In this document: one piece after another, positions 35,558-45,187 of the stretch
Layout: the number at the start of each line of letters is the position of its first letter
How positions within the stretch are numbered: position 1 is the first letter of the stretch
Assembly: GCA_029562975.1 (NCBI GenBank)
Contig: JAKQTR010000030.1
Coordinates: 310,001-374,000 of the forward strand
Source of the DNA: Acidobacteriota bacterium
GTDB lineage: Bacteria > Acidobacteriota > Vicinamibacteria > Vicinamibacterales > JAKQTR01
Length of the DNA: 64,000 nt
Direction: 5' to 3'
The notes under the pieces: model-generated
What the model was told of the DNA's origin: nothing
The model's database searches: none
What the model saw: only the letters and a program-made list of their open reading frames with translations
Translations under genes and position numbers: made by a program

Positions 35558-35953
35558 CTACGCCACCACTGTCCGAACGTCGAAGGCGGGCGGATGCTCC
35601 ATGTGCTTCTTGACGGCGCACTGGTCTGCGGCCCGCACCAGGGCGTCGTGGTACTTCGCCGGGAAGCCGGGCGGGACCTGGATGTCGAGGCCGACCTTCG
35701 CGACGAGGCCCGTCCGCGGATCGCGCTCCGTCCGCTGGACGATGCGGATCCCGTCGATCGGGAGGCCGCGCTGCTTGCAGAAGGACAGGACGTAGATGCC
35801 CGCGCAGGTGCCAACGGAGGCCAGGAACAGCGTGAACGGAGCCGGGGCGGATCCCTCCCCGCCTCCCTGGGGGGACTGGTCGGTGCGGATCGTATAGGGA
35901 CCGTACTCGGCGTCGACGCGCGCGCCGCCGGGAAACGTGATGATCATGTCCAT
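35558..35953 (-). CDS. OsmC-family protein
   Basis: A 131-residue OsmC/Ohr-like protein, a family that detoxifies organic peroxides or persulfides with two cysteines. Here the first Cys is in SVGTCAGIYVLSFCKQRG (two cysteines near 52 and 61) and the second in AADQCAVKKH near 113. The PAPFTLFLASVGTC block is typical of the YhfA-like branch. The start is the ATG at 35953 or 35947. It is last in a minus-strand run HAD - GNAT - OsmC. Confidence 0.85.
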   Translation of the reverse strand: MDMIITFPGGARVDAEYGPYTIRTDQSPQGGGEGSAPAPFTLFLASVGTCAGIYVLSFCKQRGLPIDGIRIVQRTERDPRTGLVAKVGLDIQVPPGFPAKYHDALVRAADQCAVKKHMEHPPAFDVRTVVA

Positions 35954-36024
35954 GGCTTGTTGGATGCGGGTGCGCGGGAATTGGTGACGGCCGGCGGAGC
36001 TGCCGCCGGCGCTCCCCTGGAGCA

Positions 36025-36849
36025 TCACGCGCGTCGAAGCAGGTAGGTCCCGCCGCCGACGCCATCGGCGGCGAAATCGACGGCCTGGTAGCCCCGGCCG
36101 AGGTACCCGGCGAACATCTCGCGGGACGCCGCGCGCCACTCGCGCGCGAGGGCGGGCTCGCTCGCGAGCATCTCCTGGTATCTCCCGGGCACGGCCACCG
36201 CCAGCTCGTCGTCTCCGCGCGACATGTCCCAGCCGGCGCACGCCTGCCAAGCGCCGCGAGGCTCGGTGGCGTTCACGCGGACGACGCCGGGAAACGCCTG
36301 GAGGGCGCCATCGCGCCGGGGGCCGGAGCCGGCCGCCAGCGCGGTCTCGACGCGCGGCGAGCGGAGTCTCCACTCGGCGATGAACCTGTCGGTTGGCGCG
36401 CCGCGGTGCAGGGGGCTGTCGGACGCGCCGTAGAGGTCCTCCGCGTACTCCCGGACCGTGGCGCCGAGGCGGCGCAGGTTGAGGTGGGCGTTGACCGCCG
36501 CCAGCGGATCGAAGCTCCATTCCACGAGATCGACGTTCTGCGCCAGGCAGGCGCGCCGCTGCTCCAGCTTCAAGGCTCGCGCGACGCCGGCTGCACGGCA
36601 GGCCGGCCGGACGGCGAGCATGTGCGACCACTGGGTCGGGCGGCCGTCCTTGACGGCGGCCATGGAATAGACGAAGCCCGCGAGACGGGCGCCGTCGTAC
36701 GCGCCGAGGAGAATCCCGCCCCGCTTCAGTGTGGCGACGAACATCGGGATGCCCACGGCGTCGGCGAGGTCCGTGTACCCCCACACCTCGGCCTCGAGCG
36801 CCAACACCTCCTGGAACTCGGGAACGCTGCGGAGGCGGCGGATGATCAT
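36025..36849 (-). CDS. GNAT-superfamily acetyltransferase-like protein (COG3375 type)
   Basis: The 274-residue protein resembles the large predicted GNAT proteins of COG3375: RRLRSVPEFQEVLALEAEVWG at the N-terminus (the phrase spans residues 4-24), SHMLAVRPACRAAGVARALK as the acetyl-CoA loop, and VEWSFDPLAAVNAHLNLRRLG, a hallmark of this group. The acceptor is unknown. It begins four bases after the HAD gene stop, so both come from one mRNA. Confidence 0.82.
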   Translation of the reverse strand: MIIRRLRSVPEFQEVLALEAEVWGYTDLADAVGIPMFVATLKRGGILLGAYDGARLAGFVYSMAAVKDGRPTQWSHMLAVRPACRAAGVARALKLEQRRACLAQNVDLVEWSFDPLAAVNAHLNLRRLGATVREYAEDLYGASDSPLHRGAPTDRFIAEWRLRSPRVETALAAGSGPRRDGALQAFPGVVRVNATEPRGAWQACAGWDMSRGDDELAVAVPGRYQEMLASEPALAREWRAASREMFAGYLGRGYQAVDFAADGVGGGTYLLRRA

Positions 36850-36853
36850 CGGC

Positions 36854-37630
36854 TCAGGATCCCGGATGCGGCATGCGGAACGCAGGCCTCGGGAGGGGGG
36901 CGCGGGTCCCGCCGCCCGCCAGGATGAGCGCCGGCAGTTCGCTCAGCGTCGTGACGACCGGCACATCCTCGCAGCCCGGCCCGAGGCCGCTCGGCAGAGG
37001 GCTGGCCAGGCCGTCCCCGCTCCGCCGCAGCAGGACAGCTCGCATGCCGGCCTGGCGCGCGCCTTCGATGTCGGCCTTCACGCTGTCGCCCACCATCACG
37101 GCGGCGGCGGCGGGCACGCCGACGGCGGCGAGGGCGGCCTGGAAGATCGCCGGGTGCGGTTTGAGGAAGCCGAGCTGCGCCGACGACACCGACGCCGCGA
37201 AGAGGCCGCGCAGGTCGAAGTGCGCCGCGAACTCGTCGAGCGGCCGCCGGGTGTTCGAGATGAGGCCGATTCTCAGGCCCGCGGCCGAAAGCGCCCGCAG
37301 CGCCGGCTGCACGTCGTCGTACAGAAAGAAGTGCCGGAAGACCGCCCATTCGTCGTAGATGTCCCGGGCCGCCAGCTCCGCGCCAGGCCCGCCGCCGCCC
37401 ATGTGCCCGATGATGGCGCGCGCGTAGTCCACGAAGAGCCGCGCGTCGTCGTCGTGGGCCCTGACGTCGTCGAGGATCGTCGCCGCCCGCCGCACGGCCT
37501 CGCGGAACCTGGAGGTGTCCACGGCCACGCCGCGGCGGGCGCAGAAGCGGCCGTACCCTTCGGCCTGGAGCGACGGGCCCGGGTAGATCAGCGTGAAGTC
37601 CACGTCGAAGAACACCGCTTGGATCAGCAC
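36854..37630 (-). CDS. HAD-superfamily hydrolase
   Basis: A 258-residue HAD phosphatase-like protein: motif I FFDVDFTLIYPG at the start (nucleophile Asp, general acid Asp), motif II LISNTRRP, motif III Lys in FLKPHPAIF and motif IV VGDSVKADIEGA. I place the start at GTG 37630: a GGAGG site lies seven bases ahead of it, and the TATAAT at 37665-37670 overlaps the earlier ATG at 37666, which would then not be transcribed. The substrate is unknown. Confidence 0.85.
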   Translation of the reverse strand: MLIQAVFFDVDFTLIYPGPSLQAEGYGRFCARRGVAVDTSRFREAVRRAATILDDVRAHDDDARLFVDYARAIIGHMGGGGPGAELAARDIYDEWAVFRHFFLYDDVQPALRALSAAGLRIGLISNTRRPLDEFAAHFDLRGLFAASVSSAQLGFLKPHPAIFQAALAAVGVPAAAAVMVGDSVKADIEGARQAGMRAVLLRRSGDGLASPLPSGLGPGCEDVPVVTTLSELPALILAGGGTRAPLPRPAFRMPHPGS

Positions 37631-37664
37631 CGCCGAGCCTCCCGCCGCCGTCCGGGCGCCGCTC

Positions 37665-37670
37665 ATTATA
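37665..37670 (-). promoter_or_regulatory. Candidate -10 of the HAD-GNAT-OsmC unit
   Basis: TATAAT on the minus strand. The expected transcript start, about 37658, lies between an upstream ATG and the preferred GTG start of the HAD gene. No clear -35. Confidence 0.4.
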
Positions 37671-37704
37671 CCGGCGCGCGCGCCGGGGCCCGGCGGCCGT
37701 TGCG

Positions 37705-37710
37705 TATAAT
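37705..37710 (+). promoter_or_regulatory. Candidate -10 (TATAAT) of the secreted-protein gene
   Basis: TATAAT lies 50 bases ahead of the ATG at 37761, back-to-back with the minus-strand -10 at 37665-37670. The GC-rich -35 region shows no match. Confidence 0.4.
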
Positions 37711-37760
37711 GGCTTGTGCCGACGGCGCCGCGCGCCGCGACGGCACGAAGGAGACGACCG

Positions 37761-38582
37761 ATGACCACACGCATCGCGGCGGTTCTTGTCCTGGCGGCGC
37801 TTGCCGCGCCGTCAACGGCGGTCGCTGGCCCGCGCGTCACGATCACGTTCCGCTCGGGGGATCGCATCCGTGGCGAGCTCCTCGACTTCGGCGGCGTCGG
37901 GTTCACGATTCGGGTAGGCAACAACGAACAGCGGATTCCTCCCGGCGACGTCGCCGTCATCGACCTGACCAACGGCGGCGTGACCGCGGCGGAAGCGGCG
38001 AAGATCCGGGACGGGCGCGCCTTCGTCGTCCTCCACGGGGGCGACACTTTCTACGGCAGCTTGTACGACATTGGCGGGACCGACCCCCTCCAGATCATCT
38101 TTCGGACGCCCTACGGCGACCGGACGGTGACCTCGTCCCAGGTGGCGCGCATCTACTTCGCGAGGTGGATCGGGATGCCGACGGTCGAAGCTTCTGGCGG
38201 CACGACCCAGGAGGGGAGCGTCGACCAGGGCGGCGGCGTCGTCGTCCCCGGAAACGTCTGTTGGACCGCCACGACGTACACGGTCCGCCGCGGGCAGCAC
38301 GTCGCCTTCGATGCCCGGGGCGAGATCCGGTTGAGCTCGGATCCGAACGACGTCGCGGGTGTCGGCGGGTCGAAGATCGGCCGGATGTTGTCGAACGCGC
38401 CGCTCCCGAACGTCCTCGCCGGCGCGTTGATCGGACGCGTCGGCTACTCGCGCCCGTTCGGCATCGGCGATCAGCAGCAGGGCCTGCAGATGCCGGCGGA
38501 CGGCGTGCTGTTCCTCGGCATCAACGACGCCGACTGCCACGACAACGCCGGCCAGTTCAGGGTCAGGATCACGCCGATGTAG
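37761..38582 (+). CDS. Secreted protein, N-terminal beta-rich repeat and PA-IL-like C-terminal half
   Basis: I do not recognise the full protein. It has 273 residues after the ATG at 37761, with a signal peptide ending near STAVA-GP. Residues 25-130 hold two related strands-rich units (GDRIRGELLDFGGVGF and GDTFYGSLYDIGG, each followed by IPPGDVAVIDL or VTSSQVARIYF). The C-terminal half, with GQHVAFDARGEI, PFGIGDQQQGLQMPADG and LGINDADCHDNAGQFRVRI, looks like the galactose-binding PA-IL/LecA fold. It may bind sugars outside the cell. It stands alone before ileS. Confidence 0.65.
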   Translation: MTTRIAAVLVLAALAAPSTAVAGPRVTITFRSGDRIRGELLDFGGVGFTIRVGNNEQRIPPGDVAVIDLTNGGVTAAEAAKIRDGRAFVVLHGGDTFYGSLYDIGGTDPLQIIFRTPYGDRTVTSSQVARIYFARWIGMPTVEASGGTTQEGSVDQGGGVVVPGNVCWTATTYTVRRGQHVAFDARGEIRLSSDPNDVAGVGGSKIGRMLSNAPLPNVLAGALIGRVGYSRPFGIGDQQQGLQMPADGVLFLGINDADCHDNAGQFRVRITPM

Positions 38583-38675
38583 CGGCGGCTGGACCGTGGC
38601 GTCGATTGTCGCACCCGGGCGGCCCGGGGATCCGCCGAGTTCGGGCGGGTCCCGGGCCGCTCGCGCGTTTGGCGC

Positions 38676-38681
38676 TAAAAT
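38676..38681 (+). promoter_or_regulatory. -10 box TAAAAT next to ileS
   Basis: TAAAAT ends twelve bases before the ileS ATG. No ribosome site is seen between, so the leader of the ileS operon may be only about five bases. Confidence 0.35.
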
Positions 38682-38693
38682 GTAACGATCACC

Positions 38694-41519
38694 ATGGCCG
38701 ACTGGAAGAGCACCCTCAACCTGCCCACGACAAGCTTCCCGATGAAGGCCAACCTGCAGGTGGCCGAGCCGCAGATGCTGGCCCGCTGGGACGCCATCGG
38801 CCTCTACCGCAAGCTGCGCGATCGCCGCCGGGGCGCGCCGGTCTTCTACCTCCACGACGGCCCGCCCTATGCGAACGGCAACGTGCACCTCGGCACCGCG
38901 CTGAACAAGATCCTCAAGGACGTCGTGGTGCGGTCGCGGTCCATGGCGGGATTCGACGCCCCGTACGTTCCCGGCTGGGACTGCCACGGCCTGCCCATCG
39001 AGCTCAAACTGCTCAAGGAGCTCGGGCCGAAGGCACGCGAGATGAGCGTGGCCGGCCTGCGCCGGGCCTGCCGGGAGTACGCGGGCCGCTACGTGGACAT
39101 CCAGCGCGAGCAGTTCAAGCGCCTCGGTGTGCTCGGCGACTGGGGCGATCCCTACCTGACGATGGACTACCGCTACCAGGCCGCCATCGTGCGGGCGCTC
39201 GGCACGTTCGTCGAGCGCGGCATGGTGTACAAGGGCAAGAAGCCCGTGCACTGGTGCATCCACTGCCGCACGGCGCTCGCCGAGGCGGAAGTCGAGTACG
39301 AGGACCACGCCTCCCCATCGATCTACGTCGAGTTCCCGCTGGGGGCCGAGGGGTCGGCCGCGCTCGCCTCGCGGTTCCCCGGACTCGAAGGGCGTCGGGT
39401 GTCGGCGCTCATCTGGACAACGACGCCCTGGACCATTCCGGCCAACCTGGCGCTCGCGTTCCACCCGGACGCCGTCTACGCCGTCTGTCCCGTCGACGGC
39501 AGGGCCGTGATCGTGGCCGAAGCCCTCGTTGAGGGCCTGTCCGCGGCGCTCGGCCGGCCGTTCGAGGAGCCGGTGGCGCGCGTGCCGGGCACGGCGTTCG
39601 AGGGGCTGAAGTTCCGCCATCCGCTCTATGAGCGGGACTCGGTGGGCGTGCTGGCCGACTACGTCACGCTCGACACGGGCACCGGGATCGTGCACACCGC
39701 CCCGGGACACGGCAGCGAGGACTTCCAGACCGGCGTGAAGTACGGGCTCGACATCTACGCTCCGGTGGCCGCCGACGGGCGGTTCACCAGCGATGTGGAG
39801 CGCGTTGCCGGCCTCACCGTCTTCGAAGCGAACCCGGTCGTGGAGGCCGCCCTCGGCGAGGCCGGCGCGCTCTGGAAGACGGAGTCGTTCTCGCATGCGT
39901 ACCCGCACTGCTGGCGCTGCCGCAACCCCGTGATCTTCCTCGCCACGTCGCAGTGGTTCATCGCCATGGACGACACCGGGCTCCGGCGCCAGGCCATTGC
40001 CGAGACGCGCCGCGTCCGATGGGTGCCCGAATGGGGCGGCGATCGGATGCGGAGCATGGTGGAAACCCGCCCGGACTGGTGCATCTCCCGCCAGCGTACG
40101 TGGGGCGTGCCCATCCCGGCGCTCACGTGCTCCTCGTGCGGCGAGGCCGTGCTGACCGCCGGGCTCGTGGAGCGGGCGGCGGCCGTCTTCGAGCGGGACG
40201 GCGCGGAGGCCTGGTACGAGCGCCCCGTCGCCGACTTCGTGCCCGAGGGGCTCGCCTGCCCCTCGTGCGGCGGCACCGCGTTCGAGCGCGAGCGGGACAT
40301 CCTGGACGTGTGGTTCGACTCCGGCTCGAGCCACGAGGCGATCCTCGTGGTTCACCCGGAGCTGCACTGGCCGCCGGACCTGTATCTCGAGGGCACCGAC
40401 CAGTACCGCGGCTGGTTCCAGAGCTCGATGCTGGTCGCCCTCGGGACGCGCGGGCGGGCGCCGTACGATCAGGTGCTGACGCACGGGATGGTGGTCTCCG
40501 AGGACGGCACGAAGATGTCCAAGTCCCTCGGCAACGACGTGCCGCCCGACGAGGTGATCCGGAAGACCGGGGCGGAGATCCTGCGCCTCTGGGTTGCCAG
40601 CGTGGACTTCCGCGAGGAGGTGCGCTTCGGGAGCGAGATCCTGGCGCGGGTCGTGGAGGCCTACCGGAAGCTGCGGAATACGCTCCGGATCCTGGCGGCC
40701 AACCTGTCCGACTTCGACCCCGCCGCGCACATGGTGCCGCCCCAGGCGATGGACGAGGTGGACCGCTACGCGATGGCCCGCTACGGGGAGTTCGCCTCCC
40801 GCGTCCTGACGGCGTACGACGAGTACGACTATCCGGCGATCTTCCAGGCGCTCAACGCCTTCGTTGCGGTGGACCTGAGCGCGTTCTACGTGGACGTCTC
40901 CAAGGACCGCCTCTACACCCTGGCCCCCGGCTCGCGCGGGCGGCGATCCGCGCAGACCGCGATGTTCGCCATCGCAGACGGCCTGGCGCGGCTCATCGCC
41001 CCCATCCTGCCGGTCCTGGCCGACGAGTACTGGGCCAGCCTGCCCGGCGAGCGCGAGGAATCGGTGCACCTGGCCGAGTTCCCGACGCGGGTGGAGCTGT
41101 TCCGCGACGCGGAGCTCGTGGCGCGCTGGTCGCGGCTGCTGAAGCTCCGGGCCGCGGTCAATGCGGAACTGGAACGGCTCCGGCAAGCGAAGGCCATCGG
41201 GCAGTCGCTCGAGGCCGCGGTGCACCTGCGCGGCACCGGGGCCCTCGCCGACCTCATCGCCTCCTACCGGGACGAGTTGCCCGGCTTGTTCATCACGTCG
41301 CAGGTGGACGGCGAGACGGACGCCCCCTCGGCCGGCGCCGAGCCGGAGGCCGGCGCGATCTACCGCGAAGACGAGCACAGCGCCGTGCACATCGTCGCGG
41401 AGCGGGCCGCCGGCGTGAAGTGCGAGCGTTGCTGGCGCTACGTGCCCGCCGTGTCGAGCGACCCGGAGCGCGAAGGCGTCTGCCCGCGCTGCGAGGCCGT
41501 GCTGGCGGCCGCGCGATGA
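38694..41519 (+). CDS. ileS: Isoleucyl-tRNA synthetase
   Basis: IleRS charges tRNA-Ile. The 941-residue enzyme has the class I HIGH-type motif in [16 protein letters not shown], the editing domain ([18 protein letters not shown]), the KMSKS loop, the anticodon-binding region, and a C-terminal zinc finger CERCWRY...CPRCEAVL. Length and order are standard. The TGA overlaps the lspA ATG (ATGA), beginning the ileS-lspA-lgt-rluD run. Confidence 0.98.
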   Translation: MADWKSTLNLPTTSFPMKANLQVAEPQMLARWDAIGLYRKLRDRRRGAPVFYLHDGPPYANGNVHLGTALNKILKDVVVRSRSMAGFDAPYVPGWDCHGLPIELKLLKELGPKAREMSVAGLRRACREYAGRYVDIQREQFKRLGVLGDWGDPYLTMDYRYQAAIVRALGTFVERGMVYKGKKPVHWCIHCRTALAEAEVEYEDHASPSIYVEFPLGAEGSAALASRFPGLEGRRVSALIWTTTPWTIPANLALAFHPDAVYAVCPVDGRAVIVAEALVEGLSAALGRPFEEPVARVPGTAFEGLKFRHPLYERDSVGVLADYVTLDTGTGIVHTAPGHGSEDFQTGVKYGLDIYAPVAADGRFTSDVERVAGLTVFEANPVVEAALGEAGALWKTESFSHAYPHCWRCRNPVIFLATSQWFIAMDDTGLRRQAIAETRRVRWVPEWGGDRMRSMVETRPDWCISRQRTWGVPIPALTCSSCGEAVLTAGLVERAAAVFERDGAEAWYERPVADFVPEGLACPSCGGTAFERERDILDVWFDSGSSHEAILVVHPELHWPPDLYLEGTDQYRGWFQSSMLVALGTRGRAPYDQVLTHGMVVSEDGTKMSKSLGNDVPPDEVIRKTGAEILRLWVASVDFREEVRFGSEILARVVEAYRKLRNTLRILAANLSDFDPAAHMVPPQAMDEVDRYAMARYGEFASRVLTAYDEYDYPAIFQALNAFVAVDLSAFYVDVSKDRLYTLAPGSRGRRSAQTAMFAIADGLARLIAPILPVLADEYWASLPGEREESVHLAEFPTRVELFRDAELVARWSRLLKLRAAVNAELERLRQAKAIGQSLEAAVHLRGTGALADLIASYRDELPGLFITSQVDGETDAPSAGAEPEAGAIYREDEHSAVHIVAERAAGVKCERCWRYVPAVSSDPEREGVCPRCEAVLAAAR

Positions 41520-42040
41520 GCGCCGCGGCGGACGCGGGGCCGGCCTGCCGCAGGGCCGTCCGGCTGGAGGCGGCGCTGGCGGCGGCCGTCATCCTCCTCG
41601 ACCAGCTGACCAAGGCGCTGGTGAGGCGGGAGATCCCGCTGCACGACAGCGTGCCCGTCGTGCCCGGCGTGCTGAACCTCGTGCACGTGCGCAACACGGG
41701 CGCGGCCTTCGGGTTCCTGAACGACGTCGACTTCCCCGGCAAGGCGGCCGCGGTGGCCGTCGTGGCGACCGGGGCGCTCATCGGGATCGCGCTGTACGCG
41801 GCGCGGGTGTCGTCGCGCCAGCGCCTCGCGCGTGCCGGCCTCGCCTTGATCATCGGCGGCGCCGTCGGCAACCTGATCGACCGCCTCGCGTTCGGCTCGG
41901 TGGTGGACTTCGTGGACGTCGTGTTCGGCGCCTGGCACTTCTGGGCGTTCAACGTCGCCGACTCGGCCATCACGGTCGGGGTCGCGGCCATGCTCGCGGA
42001 CATGATGGGGTTGAACAGGCATGCTCCCTCGACTCCTTGA
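41516..42040 (+). CDS. lspA: Lipoprotein signal peptidase (signal peptidase II)
   Basis: LspA removes signal peptides from lipidated prolipoproteins at the inner membrane. The 174-residue protein has four membrane segments and the conserved [29 protein letters not shown] (first catalytic Asp) and FNVADSAI (second catalytic Asp) motifs. The start overlaps the ileS stop, and the end overlaps lgt by 20 bases. Confidence 0.96.
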   Translation: MSAAADAGPACRRAVRLEAALAAAVILLDQLTKALVRREIPLHDSVPVVPGVLNLVHVRNTGAAFGFLNDVDFPGKAAAVAVVATGALIGIALYAARVSSRQRLARAGLALIIGGAVGNLIDRLAFGSVVDFVDVVFGAWHFWAFNVADSAITVGVAAMLADMMGLNRHAPSTP

Positions 42041-42848
42041 GCTGGGGCCGTTCACGGTCTACAGCTACGGCGTCCTGCTCGCGTCGGCGTACCTGCTGGC
42101 GCTGTACGTCGCCTTCCGCCGGGCGCGCCGCTTCGGCCTCGACGCGACCCGCGTGCTCGACCTGGGCGTCTACATCATCATCGCCGCCCTGATCGGGGCC
42201 AAGCTGCTGCTCCTGATCGTGGACTTCGACCACTTCAGGCGGCACCCCGGCGAAATCTGGACACTCGTGCGCACGGGCGGCGTCTTTTACGGCGGCCTCA
42301 TCGTTGCGTTCGGCGTGGGCCTGTGGTACGTGCGGAGGCACCACCTGCCGCTGTGGCCGGTAGCCGATGCGGTGGCGCCTGGCCTCGCCCTCGGGCACGT
42401 CGTCGGCCGCTTCGGATGCCTGCTGGCCGGCTGCTGCTACGGGAAGCCGACGACGGTCCCGTGGGCCGTGACCTTCACCGATCCGTTCGCCGCGAGCAAT
42501 GTCGGCACGCCGCTCCACGTTCCGCTCCACCCGACGCAGCTGTACGACGCCGGGGCGGAGTTCCTGATCCTGCTTTTCCTGCTCGCCACCGAGAGGCGCT
42601 GGCGCCGGCGCGCCGGGTGGACCTGGTGGACTTACATCCTCCTCTACGGAATCTCGCGGTACGTCATCGAGATGTTCCGGGGCGATCCGCGTGGCGCCGC
42701 GATGGGGCTGTCCACGTCGCAGTGGATCGCGCTGGGTCTGGTTCCGCTGTCGATCGCGATGCTGGCGGTGCTGTGGCGGCGCGGGCCCGCGGCGGCGCCG
42801 GCCGGGCCGGCCCCGGCCGCGCCGCGCAGGAAGCGGAGGGGCCGCTGA
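42021..42848 (+). CDS. lgt: Prolipoprotein diacylglyceryl transferase
   Basis: Lgt attaches diacylglycerol to the lipobox cysteine before LspA acts. The 275-residue membrane protein has about seven segments, GGVFYGGLI near residue 90, the HVVGRFGCLLAGCCYGKPT signature near 129, and HPTQLYDA. The signature is the GCCYG variant rather than the E. coli GRxGNFxN form, a variant I associate with many non-enteric bacteria. It overlaps lspA, so lipidation and cleavage enzymes are made together. Confidence 0.94.
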   Translation: MLPRLLELGPFTVYSYGVLLASAYLLALYVAFRRARRFGLDATRVLDLGVYIIIAALIGAKLLLLIVDFDHFRRHPGEIWTLVRTGGVFYGGLIVAFGVGLWYVRRHHLPLWPVADAVAPGLALGHVVGRFGCLLAGCCYGKPTTVPWAVTFTDPFAASNVGTPLHVPLHPTQLYDAGAEFLILLFLLATERRWRRRAGWTWWTYILLYGISRYVIEMFRGDPRGAAMGLSTSQWIALGLVPLSIAMLAVLWRRGPAAAPAGPAPAAPRRKRRGR

Positions 42849-42918
42849 TCGCGGCGCACGCAGCCGGGCCGGGGACCTGGCGATGCGGGCACCGGCGAGG
42901 CGGCCGCTGCGGAGAGCC

Positions 42919-43875
42919 ATGGTCCACTACGAGTTCCGGGTCGAGGGCGAGGAGGCGGGCCAGCGCCTCGATCATTTCCTCGTCTCGAAGCTGAACGGGC
43001 CGTCGCGGTCGCAGGTCCAGCGCCTCATCAAGGACGGCCTGGTCGCCGTGGGCGGGCGCGGGAGCAAGGCGAACTACACCGTCCGCGCCGGCGACGCCGT
43101 CGCGGCGGATCTGCCAGACCCGGCGCCCGCCGCGCCGCAGCCCGAGGCGCTGCCCCTCGACGTGCTGTTCGAGGATGCCGACGTCATCGTCGTCAACAAG
43201 GCGGCCGGCATGGTCGTGCACCCGGCCCCCGGACACGCCAGCGGTACGCTGGTGAACGCCCTCCTCCACCACGTGGACGACCTGAGCGGCGTCGGCGGCG
43301 AACTGCGGCCGGGCATCGTGCACCGGCTGGATCGGGGCACGTCCGGGGTGATGGTGGTGGCCAAGCACGACGCCTCGCACCGCGAGCTGGCCCGGCAGTT
43401 CCACGACCGCGAGGTCGAGAAGGAATACGAGGCCCTCGTGTGGGGGCTGGTGCAGCAGGGGCGCCGGATCGACGCGGCCATCGGCCGCGACCCGCGCGAC
43501 CGCACGAAGATGTCCCACCGCGCGCGGTACGCCCGGTCGGCCGCCACGCGCGTGACGCTCGCCCGGTTCCTCAACGGCGTCTCCTACCTGCGCGTCGCCA
43601 TCGCGACCGGCCGCACCCACCAGATCCGGGTGCACCTGAGCGGCATCGGCCACCCCATTGTCGGCGACACCGTCTACGGGGGCGTGCGGAAGCAGATGCC
43701 CGCCCGCCTGCGGCCGGTGCTGCGGCTGGAGCGCCCCTTCCTTCACGCACGGCGCCTGGCGTTCACGCACCCGGCCGACGCGGCGAGGCGCCTCGAGTTC
43801 ACCGCGCCGCTGCCCGCCGATCTTCAGGCCGTCCTGGACGAACTGGAGGCGCACGCCAGGGCCGGCGGGACCTGA
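42919..43875 (+). CDS. rluD: RluD/RluA-family 23S rRNA pseudouridine synthase
   Basis: The 318-residue protein has an N-terminal S4 RNA-binding domain (QRLDHFLVSKL, SRSQVQRLIKDGLV), the NKAAGMVVHPAPGH block, the catalytic Asp in HRLDRGTSG near residue 139 and the GRTHQIRVHL motif. This layout is that of RluD-like enzymes of the large-subunit rRNA. An ATG 36 bases upstream is also in frame. It ends the ileS-lspA-lgt run, where it is often found. Confidence 0.93.
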   Translation: MVHYEFRVEGEEAGQRLDHFLVSKLNGPSRSQVQRLIKDGLVAVGGRGSKANYTVRAGDAVAADLPDPAPAAPQPEALPLDVLFEDADVIVVNKAAGMVVHPAPGHASGTLVNALLHHVDDLSGVGGELRPGIVHRLDRGTSGVMVVAKHDASHRELARQFHDREVEKEYEALVWGLVQQGRRIDAAIGRDPRDRTKMSHRARYARSAATRVTLARFLNGVSYLRVAIATGRTHQIRVHLSGIGHPIVGDTVYGGVRKQMPARLRPVLRLERPFLHARRLAFTHPADAARRLEFTAPLPADLQAVLDELEAHARAGGT

Positions 43876-43890
43876 CGGCGCCTCCGCCCG

Positions 43891-45054
43891 TCAGCGCTCG
43901 AGCGCGCTGCCAAGCGAGGCCGGCTTCGCCCGGGCGCCGAGCCAGACGTTGCGGTAGGTCGTGCCGGCGATCACGGACATCTCGCCGCCGCTGCCAACCG
44001 GCGCGCCCAGATAGGCCACGTGGCGCGGCGGGTTGTAGGCGTTCGACACCGGGAGCGACTGGTCGTAGAGCTTCGCGCCGCCGAGCCCGTCGAACACCTC
44101 GAGCCGGAAGCCGTTGCTCCAGCTGCCCTTCCAGAAGTACGCCTTCGCGGGATCGAGCAGGAACACCATCGAGTAGCGGACGGCCGTGTCCGGCTCGATC
44201 TTGAACTGGTTGCCGCCGAACATCGCGCGGAAGTGGATGCAATTGGGAGGATTGCCCTCGAGGCCGCGGTACTGGGCGTCGATGCGCCAGAGGTTCGTCG
44301 TGTAGTCGCCGTCGCCGTCCTGCATGCCGAAGATCTTCGGCTTGTTGCTGGAAAAGCCCTGGGCGATCGGGTTGTTGGGCCGGAGCCCCTTCACCTCCAT
44401 CGAGAACTCGCCGGCGCTGACGGCCTGGGGCAGGCGGTACCGCACGTAACTGCTGGACGAGTCGAGGCGGAGCCCGTCGCCGGGCACGAACGCCGTGGCC
44501 CCCACGCGTTCGCCCACGGTCTCGCCGTTGACCAGCGGGTCGTACAGCTCCCCCGCCCGGCTGTAGCCGGCGATCCGCGTCCTGAACGTCGCCGTGGCCG
44601 ACCAGTCCGAGACGGCGGTCCCCTGCGCGACGCGCGCGCGCCAGTACAGGCGGGTGGCCGGCTGGAGGTCCGCGTCCACGGTGAACCCTGTCTTGCCGCT
44701 CGCGTCCTCGGCCACGCCGGTCTTGGTGACGGCCACAGGGTAGTAGAGGCTGGAGGCGCCGCTGTCGGCCGAGAAGGACGGGTTGTCGGCGATTTGGAAC
44801 TCGTAGAGCTTCGCGCCGCCGGCCTGGGTCGAGGGCACGTTGCGCACGCTCAGCGTGGGGCGAAGCGTGGTCAACTGGACGTTGTCCACCGGCGCGTCCG
44901 GGACCGGGGCGGCCAGCGTCGCCGTGCCGGTCGACGGGCCGCTCGGCGCCGAGGGGGAGGATTCGACGACCTTGATCGGAGTGGTCTTATCGCTGCACGC
45001 TGACACGAACGAAACGGCCGCCACCAGGGCGGCTCCCCACAATGCACGCGGCAC
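43891..45054 (-). CDS. Lipoprotein with FN3-like and laminin-G-like regions
   Basis: A 387-residue protein starting at GTG 45054, with a GAGG site ahead and a lipobox VSFVSAC at about residue 20. Next comes a Ser/Pro-rich linker, then one or two fibronectin-III-like units (TLRPTLSVRNV, YEFQIADNPSFS, RLYWRARVAQG). The C-terminal half is probably a laminin-G/concanavalin-like sandwich (GEFSMEVKGLRPN, VRYSMVFLLDPAKAYFWKG). It is likely a surface or periplasmic binding lipoprotein. The ligand is unknown. Confidence 0.72.
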   Translation of the reverse strand: MPRALWGAALVAAVSFVSACSDKTTPIKVVESSPSAPSGPSTGTATLAAPVPDAPVDNVQLTTLRPTLSVRNVPSTQAGGAKLYEFQIADNPSFSADSGASSLYYPVAVTKTGVAEDASGKTGFTVDADLQPATRLYWRARVAQGTAVSDWSATATFRTRIAGYSRAGELYDPLVNGETVGERVGATAFVPGDGLRLDSSSSYVRYRLPQAVSAGEFSMEVKGLRPNNPIAQGFSSNKPKIFGMQDGDGDYTTNLWRIDAQYRGLEGNPPNCIHFRAMFGGNQFKIEPDTAVRYSMVFLLDPAKAYFWKGSWSNGFRLEVFDGLGGAKLYDQSLPVSNAYNPPRHVAYLGAPVGSGGEMSVIAGTTYRNVWLGARAKPASLGSALER

Positions 45055-45187
45055 GGCGGCCTCCTCGGATCGGGCCGCCGCCCCGGTGACGGAGCGCCCC
45101 GCGGCGGCGGCGAGCAAGGTATCTTAGCGTACGCCCCGCGGCGCGAACCAGCGGGGACGGCAGGCGGCGAAACGGAGGAAGGCGAGC

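Noticed and set aside
37812-41390. Minus-strand open frame of 1192 codons
   Set aside because: It is antisense to ileS and the secreted protein, with low-complexity composition and no motifs.
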